DNA of 6,984 nt from Mycoplasmatota bacterium (GTDB lineage: Bacteria > Bacillota_I > Bacilli_A > RF39 > UBA660), in contig JAAZDL010000177.1 in assembly GCA_012512795.1 (NCBI GenBank), positions 1 to 6,984 of the forward strand. Reading direction: 5' to 3'. A program made the translations under genes and the position numbers. How positions within the stretch are numbered: position 1 is the first letter of the stretch; every line of letters begins with the position of its first letter. The notes beneath the pieces are model-generated. The model ran no database searches, was not told the origin of the DNA, and worked only from the letters and a program-made list of their open reading frames with translations. This document shows, in pieces, positions 1 to 6,840 of the stretch.

Positions 1-506
1 AACATGGAAAAGATACTTTTTCAAGTTATTTAAGTGATGTTTATAAAAATAATAGTAAAGATGTTATTATTACTCAGCTTTCTAAATACATTAAATATTA
101 TGCTAGAGAGATGACAGGTTGGGATCTAAGCGAAGAATCAAAACCTAGAGAGTTTTTACAACAGCTTGGAACAAATGTTATTAGGAAACAACTTCAAAAA
201 GAAGATTTATTCATTAAGAGGATGATTGATGATATTGAAATATTTTCATGTTTTTATGATGCAATTATAATTAGTGATGTTAGATTAAAAAAAGAAATAA
301 ATGATTTGAAAAGTGCTTTTCCTGATATAATATGTATACATATTAATAGACCTGATTTTGATAACGGTCTTACTGAAGAACAAAAAAATCATTTAACGGA
401 AATAGACTTAGATGATTATAAAGATTTCAATGTAAATGTGACTAATACTACTTTTGAAGAACTTGAAAAAAACGCTAGAAAGATATACACAGAATACGAA
501 GGGTAG
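1..506 (+). CDS. P-loop deoxynucleoside monophosphate kinase-like protein, 5'-truncated
   Basis: The reading frame is open from the left edge (first whole codon at position 3) to a TAG at 504-506, giving 167 visible residues with the start lying outside the window. The internal ATG at 111 is not the start, because coding similarity continues upstream of it. The first visible residues, HGKDT, look like the end of a Walker A loop (GxxxxGKDT), so only a few N-terminal residues are missing. Further along are REFLQQLGTNVIRK (about residues 49-62), ISDVR followed by KKEI (about 91-99) and HINRP (113-117). A later HLTEIDLDDY (130-139) matches the H-x-(S/T)-E-x-x-LDD pattern of phage and bacterial dNMP kinases. 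Such enzymes phosphorylate dNMPs to dNDPs in the cytoplasm using ATP. The stop codon overlaps the ribosome binding site of pgk, so the two are probably co-transcribed. The kinase fold is well supported; the exact substrate is inferred. Confidence 0.65.
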   Translation, partial: HGKDTFSSYLSDVYKNNSKDVIITQLSKYIKYYAREMTGWDLSEESKPREFLQQLGTNVIRKQLQKEDLFIKRMIDDIEIFSCFYDAIIISDVRLKKEINDLKSAFPDIICIHINRPDFDNGLTEEQKNHLTEIDLDDYKDFNVNVTNTTFEELEKNARKIYTEYEG

Positions 507-515
507 GTGTAAATA

Positions 516-1661
516 GTGGAAAGTATTAAAAGAGTTGATGTAAAGGGGAAAAAAATAATAGTTAGGGTTGATTATAATGTGCCTATTGAAGAAGGAAAAA
601 TAATTGATGATACTAGAATTGTGGGAAGTTTAAAAACTATTAACTATTTATTGGCAAATGCAGCAAAAGTTATTTTGCTTTCGCATTTTGGTAGAGTATC
701 AAATGAAGAAGATAAAAAGAAGTATACTTTAGAACCTATAGCTAAACATCTATCTTCATTAGTTCAAGTTCCGGTGTATTTTGTTCCTTATACAAGAGGA
801 GAACTCTTGGAGGCAACTATTAATTCTATGAATGAAGGAGAAATAGTTTTAATTGAAAATACTAGATTTGAAGATTATCCTAAATCTTTAGAAAGTTCTT
901 GTGATGAAAGTCTTTCTAAATATTGGGCTGATCTTGGTGATATATATGTTTTAGATGCATTTGGAAGTGCTCATAGGTGTCATGCATCAACATATGGTAT
1001 TAGCAAGTTTATTCCTTCATATTCCGGATTACTTGTTGATGATGAGATAGATATGTTGAAAAAAGCAATACATCAAAGGAAAACACTAATTCTAGGTGGT
1101 GGAAAAGTTGATGATAAAATTGGTGTAATTGATAATCTTATCAACACATCTGATTTAATTTTACTTGGAGGAGCAATGTGTTTTACATTTCTTCATGCTT
1201 TAGGATATAAAGTAGGTAAAAGTATAGTAAGTGAAGAGAAAATTAATTATGCTAAATCTTTATTAGAAGAACATGGTTCTAAAATAATTTTACCTGTTGA
1301 TTTCATAACTCAAAATGGTATAGTTGATCTTGCCAACATGACTGATGATGATATTGGTTATGATATAGGGCCAGATACTATTAAAAAATATAAAGAATTA
1401 TTAATTGATAGTAGATTAGTTCTTTGGAATGGGCCACTTGGTATGTATGAAGATGATAATTATCAAAATGGGACTAAGAAAGTTATGGAATTTTTATATA
1501 ATCAATCTATACCTACAATTTTAGCTGGTGGAGATATTTCTGGAGCTTCTAAAAAGTTTGGAATAGAATTTAAATACATATCAACAGGTGGCGGTTCTAC
1601 ATTAGAATATCTAGAAGGAAAAAGATTCAAAACATTAGAAAGATTGAATGGTGAAAAATAA
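516..1661 (+). CDS. pgk: Phosphoglycerate kinase
   Basis: This cytoplasmic enzyme interconverts 1,3-bisphosphoglycerate + ADP and 3-phosphoglycerate + ATP in glycolysis. At 381 aa it is slightly shorter than the usual 390-400. N-domain landmarks are RVDYNVP (17-23, with D19 and N21 for 3PG binding), DDTR (31-34), SHFGR (56-60), ENTRF (114-118) and DAFGSAHR (147-154). C-domain nucleotide-site landmarks are GGGKVDDK (194-201), GGAM (218-221), DIGP (283-286), WNGPLGMYE (304-312), GGD (338-340) and STGGGS (356-361). The start is a GTG at 516, preceded by AGGTG at 505-509 with 6-base spacing, and the family N-terminus begins there. It follows the kinase gene by 9 bases and precedes tpiA by 15, so it lies inside an operon. 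Small oddities are SHFGRV instead of SHLGRP and VLDAFG instead of VNDAFG. The functional call is secure. Confidence 0.96.
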   Translation: MESIKRVDVKGKKIIVRVDYNVPIEEGKIIDDTRIVGSLKTINYLLANAAKVILLSHFGRVSNEEDKKKYTLEPIAKHLSSLVQVPVYFVPYTRGELLEATINSMNEGEIVLIENTRFEDYPKSLESSCDESLSKYWADLGDIYVLDAFGSAHRCHASTYGISKFIPSYSGLLVDDEIDMLKKAIHQRKTLILGGGKVDDKIGVIDNLINTSDLILLGGAMCFTFLHALGYKVGKSIVSEEKINYAKSLLEEHGSKIILPVDFITQNGIVDLANMTDDDIGYDIGPDTIKKYKELLIDSRLVLWNGPLGMYEDDNYQNGTKKVMEFLYNQSIPTILAGGDISGASKKFGIEFKYISTGGGSTLEYLEGKRFKTLERLNGEK

Positions 1662-1676
1662 AAAATAGGTGAAGAA

Positions 1677-2384
1677 ATGAAGAAAGTAATATTAAATCAA
1701 AAAAGTTACTTATTATATGAAGAAATGCTAAAATTTAAAGATTCTTTTGATAAATTAAAATCAAAGAAATATGAATTTATCATTTTTCCCCCTGTGTTAT
1801 ATCTAAGTTTATTTAAAAATTCCAAATATAAAGTAGGCTCACAAAATTTTTATAGTTATAAAACAGGCAGTTTCACAGGTGAATTGAATTTAGAGTCTTT
1901 AAAAGATATTAATATTGAATATATAATGGTTTCTCATTTCGAAAGAAGAAAGCTAATAGAAGAAACATATTCTATGTCAAAAGAAAAATTATTTAAATCA
2001 CTTAATTCTAAATGCCAAACAATATTATTTGTTGGAGAGCAAAAGAAAACAAGAAATCCTTTTAGTTACATAAAAAAAGAATTAATGTATTTTTTAAAAG
2101 AAGTTGAAGAATCGAACTTATCTTACTTGTCGATAGCTTATGAACCAAATTGGGCAATTGGAAGTGGAGATGTTCAATGTATAGATAAAATTAAATTAAC
2201 TATTAATAAAATAAAAAAATATATAAATGATAAATACAATAAAAATATTGAAGTTTATTATGGTGGTAGTATAGATAAAGATAATATAAATGAAATATTT
2301 GAAAATACTGATGGTGTTATAATTGGAAAACCAAGTACTAATATTGAAGAATTAAAAGAACTGCTAAAATATATTGATAAATAA
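1677..2384 (+). CDS. tpiA: Triosephosphate isomerase, divergent
   Basis: It interconverts dihydroxyacetone phosphate and glyceraldehyde-3-phosphate. At 235 aa it is shorter than the usual ~250. The catalytic set is intact: N7 and K9 (NQK, normally NWK), H87 and E156 in AYEPNWAIGSG, which also forms the phosphate-gripping loop 6 (about 157-164). FTGE (66-69), VGE (119-121) and YGGS (195-198) are further family marks. It departs from the family at sites that are usually near-invariant: GHSERR is SHFERR (86-91), so the residues on both sides of the catalytic histidine are changed, and the loop-8 GG is GK (217-218). The ATG at 1677 has AGGTG at 1667-1671 with 5-base spacing. It is the last gene of the unit before the terminator at 2383-2406. 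It is probably an active TIM; a specialised paralog cannot be excluded. Confidence 0.9.
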   Translation: MKKVILNQKSYLLYEEMLKFKDSFDKLKSKKYEFIIFPPVLYLSLFKNSKYKVGSQNFYSYKTGSFTGELNLESLKDINIEYIMVSHFERRKLIEETYSMSKEKLFKSLNSKCQTILFVGEQKKTRNPFSYIKKELMYFLKEVEESNLSYLSIAYEPNWAIGSGDVQCIDKIKLTINKIKKYINDKYNKNIEVYYGGSIDKDNINEIFENTDGVIIGKPSTNIEELKELLKYIDK

Positions 2385-2406
2385 GACTGTAGCAAGTCTT
2401 TTTTTT
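2383..2406 (+). terminator. Intrinsic terminator after tpiA
   Basis: The 6-bp stem AAGACT (2383-2388) / AGTCTT (2395-2400) encloses a 6-base loop and runs directly into an unbroken T tract through 2406. The 5' arm overlaps the last two bases of the tpiA stop codon. The stem is short but the U tract is good, so it probably separates the pgk-tpiA unit from spo0A, with some readthrough possible. Confidence 0.75.
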
Positions 2407-2427
2407 ATGACTGAAAAAACATATATT

Positions 2428-2466
2428 ATGACAATTATAATCAAAACTTAAAATAAATAATATAAT
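2428..2466 (+). promoter_or_regulatory. Candidate promoter region for spo0A
   Basis: The 102-base gap before spo0A follows a terminator, so a promoter is expected. ATGACA (2428-2433) with TAAAAT (2449-2454) has a short 15-bp spacer. A perfect TATAAT at 2461-2466 has no good -35 at 16-18 bp. A second TATAAT at 2470-2475 abuts the ribosome binding site GAGGAG (2476-2481). In such AT-rich DNA single -10 matches are weak evidence. I saw no sigma-H promoter and no clear 0A box (TGTCGAA or its complement) here. Confidence 0.3.
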
Positions 2467-2486
2467 CCTTATAATGAGGAGTTATT

Positions 2487-3245
2487 ATGATTAAAGTTTT
2501 AGTAGCGGATGATGATAATACTATAATTAATATGATTAAAAATTTTTTTAACAAAAACAATCAAATCAAAGTAGTAGCAATAGCTAATGATGGTTTGGAA
2601 GCAATAAAAACTCTTGAAAGTAATATAGATATTGATTTAGTTTTGCTTGATATTGTTATGCCTATTAAAGATGGGCTATATGTTTTAGAATATATGAAAA
2701 AGAATAATATAGCAAAAAAGGTAATAGTTATTTCCTCGTATAATGAAGAAGAAACTATTAGAGATGTTAGTGAATATGGAGCAAAATATTATATGCTTAA
2801 ACCTTTTGACTTAGTTGAACTAGAAAAAAGAATTATAAAAGTTATTCATAATTCAAAATATAGTACAAAAATAATAGAGTACAAAAACAATACTTTGCAA
2901 GAAAAGATATCTAAAGTTTTACATGATTTAGGAATTCCTTCTCATATAAAAGGATATCAATTTATAAAAGCAGCCATATTAATAGTGTGCAATGATAATA
3001 AGTTTATATGTGAAGTAACTAAAAGTATATACCCTAGCCTAGCAACTAATTTTAATACATCTATATATAATATAGAAAGATCTATGAGACATGCAATAGA
3101 GATATCTTTTTTAAGGGGAGACATAGAATTAATAAACGAGTTTTTTGGACATAGTATAAGTGCCGAAAAATCTAAACCAACTAATTTTGAATTTATTGTA
3201 ACTATAGCTGATAAACTTAGATGTGAAATGGTTAATATAATATAA
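2487..3245 (+). CDS. spo0A: Sporulation transcription factor Spo0A (response regulator)
   Basis: This 252-aa protein has a receiver domain (about 1-120) and a Spo0A C-terminal DNA-binding domain (about 140-250). The receiver has the acidic pocket D8-D10, the phospho-acceptor D55 in LVLLDIVMP, S83/S84 and K105 in KPF. The effector half matches Bacillus Spo0A across its whole length: HDLGIPSHIKGY (146-157), a TKSIYP-type segment (178-183), the recognition helix region IERSMRHAIE (196-205), a RGDIE turn (210-214) and KPTNFEF (230-236). Known Spo0A is phosphorylated through a phosphorelay or by orphan kinases, then dimerises and binds 0A boxes to start sporulation and stationary-phase programmes. 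The ATG at 2487 has GAGGAG 5 bases upstream. Finding it between glycolytic genes, with no spoIVB beside it, is unusual. The family is certain; whether this organism sporulates cannot be told from the window. Confidence 0.96.
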   Translation: MIKVLVADDDNTIINMIKNFFNKNNQIKVVAIANDGLEAIKTLESNIDIDLVLLDIVMPIKDGLYVLEYMKKNNIAKKVIVISSYNEEETIRDVSEYGAKYYMLKPFDLVELEKRIIKVIHNSKYSTKIIEYKNNTLQEKISKVLHDLGIPSHIKGYQFIKAAILIVCNDNKFICEVTKSIYPSLATNFNTSIYNIERSMRHAIEISFLRGDIELINEFFGHSISAEKSKPTNFEFIVTIADKLRCEMVNII

Positions 3246-3259
3246 TTTAGTATTATTCT

Positions 3260-3287
3260 TTAACAATTACTGATATTATGATAAAAT
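3260..3287 (+). promoter_or_regulatory. Candidate extended -10 promoter for gpmI
   Basis: TTAACA (3260-3265) and TAAAAT (3282-3287) are separated by 16 bp, each one mismatch from the sigma-A consensus, and TG at 3279-3280 gives an extended -10. Initiation 6-8 bases downstream would fall around 3293-3295. That is on or just before the ribosome binding site AGGAGA (3294-3299) and only about 10 bases from the ATG, so the leader would be extremely short. No terminator separates spo0A from gpmI, so readthrough from spo0A is an alternative source of transcript. Confidence 0.5.
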
Positions 3288-3303
3288 ATTTACAGGAGAA
3301 ATT

Positions 3304-4803
3304 ATGAAGAAGATAATTTTATTAATATTAGATGGCTTTGGTATTAGAGAAAGTGAAAATGGTAATGCTATTAAAATGGCAAGTCTACCAAATCTTACAA
3401 AAATAATGACTGAGTTTCCTGTTGCTGAATTAGATGCTAGTTCAGAGGCTGTTGGTCTTCCTAAAGGAAGTGTAGGCAACTCTGAAGTAGGTCATATGAC
3501 TATTGGTTCAGGTAGAGTAGTTACACAGCCTTTAACATTAATTGATAGTAAAATAAAAGATAAAACTTTTTTTGAAAATGATGTATTATTAGATTTAATG
3601 GATCATGTTAATGATAACAATTCAACTTTGCATTTAGTTGGTCTTCTTTCAAATGGTGCTGTTCATTCAAGCATAGATCACTTTTATGCATCTTTAGCAC
3701 TAGCTAAAATTAAAAAGGTTAAGAATGTAGTATTTCATTTTATAACTGACGGAAAAGATACACTTCAAACAAGTGGTGCTAAATTTATAAATGCATTTAT
3801 GGAAAAAGCATCTAAACTTGGTATAGGTACTATTGGAACAATATGTGGTAGATATTATGCAATGGATAATGACAATAATTATGATAGAACTAAAAAAGCA
3901 TATGACGCGATCATATATAATATAGGAAATAACTTTTCCGATTATAATAGATGTATGGAATTACATTACAAAAGTGATATTACTGATGAATATATAAATC
4001 CGAGTATTATAACAAAAGGTAGTAATGTTAATGATCAAGATGGAGTGTTATTTATTAATTTTAGATTAGAAAGTATGTCTCAACTTGTTGATGCAATGGT
4101 TGATCCTTCATTTAATATGTTTAATACAAAAAAATTAAAAAATGTTATGTTCGCATCTTTATATAATGTTGATGATAAAGTTGAATGTGCTTATTCAAAT
4201 GAAACTTTAAGTAATACATTTGGCTCTTATCTAGCATCTTTGGATTTTAAACAATCACGCATTGCAGAAACAGAAAAATATCCAAATGTTACATATTTTT
4301 TTGATGGTGGTGAGGAATTTACTGATAAAAATTTATATAAAATTTTAGTACCTTCACCTAAAGTGGCAAGATATGATATGAGGCCCGAAATGAGTGTTGT
4401 TGATGTAACGACTGCTGTACTTGATTCTATTGATGATGATTTCGATTTTATTTTAGTTAACTTTGCTAATCCTGATTTAGTAGGACACACAGGAAATATA
4501 CCGGCTACTATAAGAGCTTTAGAGGCATGTGATGTATGTATCGGCAAAATACTAGAAAAAGCTCAAGAAAACTTTTATGAGTTAGTAATAACTTCTGATC
4601 ATGGTAACTGTGAATATATGAAAGATAGTGAGGGAAATACTATAACTGCCAACACCACAAATAAAGTCCCTTTTATAATATGTAATAATAAATATAATAT
4701 AAAAAACGAAGGCTCATTAAAAGATGTAATACCTACAATAATAGATATGTACGAAATAAGTAAGCCGAAAGAAATGACAGGTGAAAGTTTGTTAATAAAA
4801 TAG
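3304..4803 (+). CDS. gpmI: 2,3-bisphosphoglycerate-independent phosphoglycerate mutase, atypical active site
   Basis: It interconverts 3- and 2-phosphoglycerate in the cytoplasm; the family is normally an Mn-dependent member of the alkaline phosphatase superfamily. At 499 aa it is near the usual ~510. Retained active-site residues are D10 (LDGFG), S60 (GNSEVGH, the phosphoserine), H121, D152, R183 (GRYYAMD), R254 (FR), K325 (EKYPNVT), D391 and H395 (PDLVGHTG), and D432-H433 (SDHGN). By motif spacing the third ligand of the first metal, normally His in a (T)HTTNPVP motif, is N450 (ANTTNKVP). Three substrate arginines are also replaced: DGRDT reads DGKDT (K151), MDRD reads MDND (N189), and FRPDR reads FRLES (S257). 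No frameshift or stop is present and the overall fold signature is complete. The ATG at 3304 has AGGAGA upstream. The family call is certain; normal catalytic competence is not. Confidence 0.93.
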   Translation: MKKIILLILDGFGIRESENGNAIKMASLPNLTKIMTEFPVAELDASSEAVGLPKGSVGNSEVGHMTIGSGRVVTQPLTLIDSKIKDKTFFENDVLLDLMDHVNDNNSTLHLVGLLSNGAVHSSIDHFYASLALAKIKKVKNVVFHFITDGKDTLQTSGAKFINAFMEKASKLGIGTIGTICGRYYAMDNDNNYDRTKKAYDAIIYNIGNNFSDYNRCMELHYKSDITDEYINPSIITKGSNVNDQDGVLFINFRLESMSQLVDAMVDPSFNMFNTKKLKNVMFASLYNVDDKVECAYSNETLSNTFGSYLASLDFKQSRIAETEKYPNVTYFFDGGEEFTDKNLYKILVPSPKVARYDMRPEMSVVDVTTAVLDSIDDDFDFILVNFANPDLVGHTGNIPATIRALEACDVCIGKILEKAQENFYELVITSDHGNCEYMKDSEGNTITANTTNKVPFIICNNKYNIKNEGSLKDVIPTIIDMYEISKPKEMTGESLLIK

Positions 4804-4827
4804 AAATGTAATAATTTCTATTTTTTA
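4797..4827 (+). terminator. Intrinsic terminator at the end of gpmI
   Basis: The 7-bp stem TAGAAAT (4801-4807) / ATTTCTA (4814-4820) with a 6-base loop is followed by six Ts (4821-4826). The 5' arm starts with the gpmI stop codon TAG. The A residues just upstream (4797-4800) can pair with the first Ts and lengthen the helix. Confidence 0.85.
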
Positions 4828-4858
4828 TATTTTATGCAATTGTTTATATGTTGCTTTA

Positions 4859-4887
4859 TTGACAATAATGTGAAATCAACCTATAAT
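4859..4887 (+). promoter_or_regulatory. Perfect-consensus sigma-A promoter for the prepilin gene
   Basis: TTGACA (4859-4864) and TATAAT (4882-4887) are both exact consensus hexamers with the optimal 17-bp spacer. Transcription would start at about 4893-4895, giving a ~30-base leader that contains the ribosome binding site AGAAAGGG (4911-4918) ahead of the ATG at 4925. It lies directly after the gpmI terminator, so it defines a new transcription unit. Confidence 0.85.
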
Positions 4888-4924
4888 TGAGTTATAATAA
4901 TAGAATTTAGAGAAAGGGTAAAAT

Positions 4925-6409
4925 ATGAAAAGAAACAATGGTTTTACATTAGTAGAGCTTTTAGCTGTAATAGCAATACTTGCCATATTAATAATAATTG
5001 CTTTGCCAAATATTCTCAAAATGTATAATAAAGCTAAAATAGATACTAATAAAGTAGTTACAAGGTCATATGCAAATACTGCTGAAAAATATTATGCAAC
5101 TGTAATGGGAAATGATAGTACTTTTGATGGTGCTACAAATGTTGCGCAATCGCTTGAAATTAATGGTAAAAGAGCTGAAAGTGAAAGAGTATATATTGAT
5201 GAATCTGGAGATGTTGCTGTATATTTAATAATTGATGGGGATTGTTATTATAAAATTTTTGGAAGCGAAGAAGTAGTTTATGAAAAAGGTGCTGGAGTAT
5301 GTGAAGGTGCTAATACAAAAATTGCTGGGTATCCAGTTGACTATGTAAATAGTGGAAATGGGCTTTATGCAAATTCAAATAATACATTGCTAACATATAA
5401 AAGTGACTATACTGCTGCTGCCTATTATATTAAATATACTGATATAAACTGCGAAGATCCAAGTTGGGGTGATATACATTATTATGGTAGTCAATATTGT
5501 TCTCAAGAAGATTCTTGGTTTAGAATGTTTATAGATCATAAAAAATTAAAAAAGGGAGATCCCAAAAAAGTAAGAAACTACATTTATTTTAACTGTAGCA
5601 GTACAGATCCTAGATCTTGTGAAAAATGGAGAATATTAAAATATGAAGGTGGAGTAGATGGCGTAGGAGGCAATCTAGTATTAGTTTCGCCTGATCAACA
5701 TGAAGTAAGATATGATAACTCATATATTCTTAGAGACTATTATGGTAGTATCTATGATAATAAAAATACATTAGCTATGGCTATTACTAGCAATAAAAGA
5801 ACTTCAAGCAGTAATACAGCTTCTCTTGGAGTTAAAGCAAATAATCCGTTTAGATATAACGATATTATTGAAGGAGATTCTTATTATTGGGAAATTGATG
5901 ATTACAGAAACAATTATTATTCAACATTAAGTACTTCAGCTAAATCGCTTATTACGAAAACTAATTATTATAACGGGAAAATGTGTGGCGAAGTAAGTGA
6001 TGACTATCTTTTTTTTAGAAATGGGACATATGCATATAATATTAATGATAATGAAAGCTCACAATATACTAATGAGTGGGGAGATATAACTATAAGAGAT
6101 TATGTTAATGCTTCAAATCATAGTAATTGCATTAATGGTGCAGAGATAAATAAAACAGCAAATAGCGTATCTATATGTAATAATTGGTTAAATGATGGAT
6201 CTTGGTTTTTCTTATCTAATAAAGGAGATGATTTATTAAATTACGACTATTGTAATTATTGGGATGGTACTTTGTTTGTTGGAGATGCTGGTATTATCAG
6301 TACTAATTTGTGGCTTGGTATTAGAAGTGTTGTTACTTTAAAAACATCATCTACTATAATAGGTGGAAGCGGAACTTTTAATAGTCCGTATATATTAAAT
6401 TATAATTAA
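4925..6409 (+). CDS. Type IV prepilin-like surface protein with a large C-terminal domain
   Basis: This 494-aa protein starts with a class III (prepilin) signal: a short basic leader MKRNNG, predicted prepilin peptidase cleavage G6|F7, FTLVELL with the conserved E11 (+5 of the mature protein), then a hydrophobic helix to about residue 27. Such proteins are membrane-inserted and polymerise into type IV pili or type II secretion/competence pseudopili. Pilins are usually 120-200 aa, so the ~350 extra residues are notable. The C-terminal part is rich in Tyr, Asn and Trp and has ten cysteines (107, 126, 176, 192, 224, 232, 354, 402, 418, 443). Motifs such as NYIYF (218-222), KWRILKYEGG (234-243) and a closing RSVVTLK...GGSGTFNSPYIL (467-491) recall, from memory, a DUF6273-like exported domain of gut Firmicutes. 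A lipoprotein gene follows 9 bases later. Surface adhesion is a guess; the prepilin call is firm. Confidence 0.82.
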   Translation: MKRNNGFTLVELLAVIAILAILIIIALPNILKMYNKAKIDTNKVVTRSYANTAEKYYATVMGNDSTFDGATNVAQSLEINGKRAESERVYIDESGDVAVYLIIDGDCYYKIFGSEEVVYEKGAGVCEGANTKIAGYPVDYVNSGNGLYANSNNTLLTYKSDYTAAAYYIKYTDINCEDPSWGDIHYYGSQYCSQEDSWFRMFIDHKKLKKGDPKKVRNYIYFNCSSTDPRSCEKWRILKYEGGVDGVGGNLVLVSPDQHEVRYDNSYILRDYYGSIYDNKNTLAMAITSNKRTSSSNTASLGVKANNPFRYNDIIEGDSYYWEIDDYRNNYYSTLSTSAKSLITKTNYYNGKMCGEVSDDYLFFRNGTYAYNINDNESSQYTNEWGDITIRDYVNASNHSNCINGAEINKTANSVSICNNWLNDGSWFFLSNKGDDLLNYDYCNYWDGTLFVGDAGIISTNLWLGIRSVVTLKTSSTIIGGSGTFNSPYILNYN

Positions 6410-6418
6410 GGAGAAAAA

Positions 6419-6835
6419 ATGAAAAAAATATTAATAGTAATTATCATGCTAATTATGATAACTGGATGTAAAAAAGAAGAAATTGAAAAAGTAGAAATAG
6501 TAAAATATGAAGGTGGAAAAATTAAAATAGAGTTTAAAGATTACATCGGATACGATAATAAGACTATCGAAATAATGGATGAAGATACGGTTAAAGAAAT
6601 AATAGAAAATTTTAACTATGCAAAAGAAACAACTGCTGATTATAGAGGACCTTCACCAATAACATACTATTACATTAATGAAAAAGGAAATGAGTACAGC
6701 TTTAAAATATGGGAAGAAGGAATATTTGAGTTTGCTGAACTAAATATTGATTGTCCTGATAGAAACTGTAGTAAGTATTATGAAACAACTAATGAATCAA
6801 AGTTTACAAGTTATGCATTAGAAAAATATAATTAA
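6419..6835 (+). CDS. Small lipoprotein of unknown function
   Basis: The 138-aa product has a lipoprotein signal peptide: MKK, a hydrophobic stretch of about 11 residues, and the lipobox ITGC with C17 as the predicted lipidated residue. The mature part would therefore be anchored on the outer face of the cytoplasmic membrane. The rest is a small, charged, probably alpha/beta domain with the pattern IEIMDEDTVKEIIENF (50-65), then YYYINEKGNEYSFKIWEEG (83-101), a layout loosely like DUF5301-type lipoproteins (weak, from memory). C112 and C117 could form a disulfide. The ribosome binding site AAGGAG (6408-6413) overlaps the prepilin stop codon, so the two genes are surely co-translated from one message, and a partnership at the cell surface is plausible. 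I do not recognise a specific function. Confidence 0.85.
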   Translation: MKKILIVIIMLIMITGCKKEEIEKVEIVKYEGGKIKIEFKDYIGYDNKTIEIMDEDTVKEIIENFNYAKETTADYRGPSPITYYYINEKGNEYSFKIWEEGIFEFAELNIDCPDRNCSKYYETTNESKFTSYALEKYN

Positions 6836-6840
6836 AAACA

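Noticed and set aside
111..113. ATG as the start of the first gene
   Set aside because: The frame is open and looks coding to the left edge, including a Walker A-like HGKDT, so the true start is outside the window.
3276..3479. 67-aa reading frame on the minus strand
   Set aside because: It lies antisense to the start of gpmI, has no ribosome binding site of note and no recognisable protein features; it is a shadow of the conserved gpmI coding frame.
4227..4547. 106-aa reading frame on the minus strand
   Set aside because: It is fully antisense to the conserved GpmI C-terminal half, with Ser/Thr-rich composition typical of a reverse-complement shadow.
4227..4803. gpmI as a pseudogene because of the missing active-site residues
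   Set aside because: The frame is full length without stops or frameshifts, and the metal, serine and lysine positions are otherwise kept, so it is called an atypical but intact gene.
4857..4866. Possible Spo0A box upstream of the prepilin gene
   Set aside because: ATTGACA matches the 0A-box complement TTCGACA at only 5 of 7 positions and is fully explained as the -35 hexamer.
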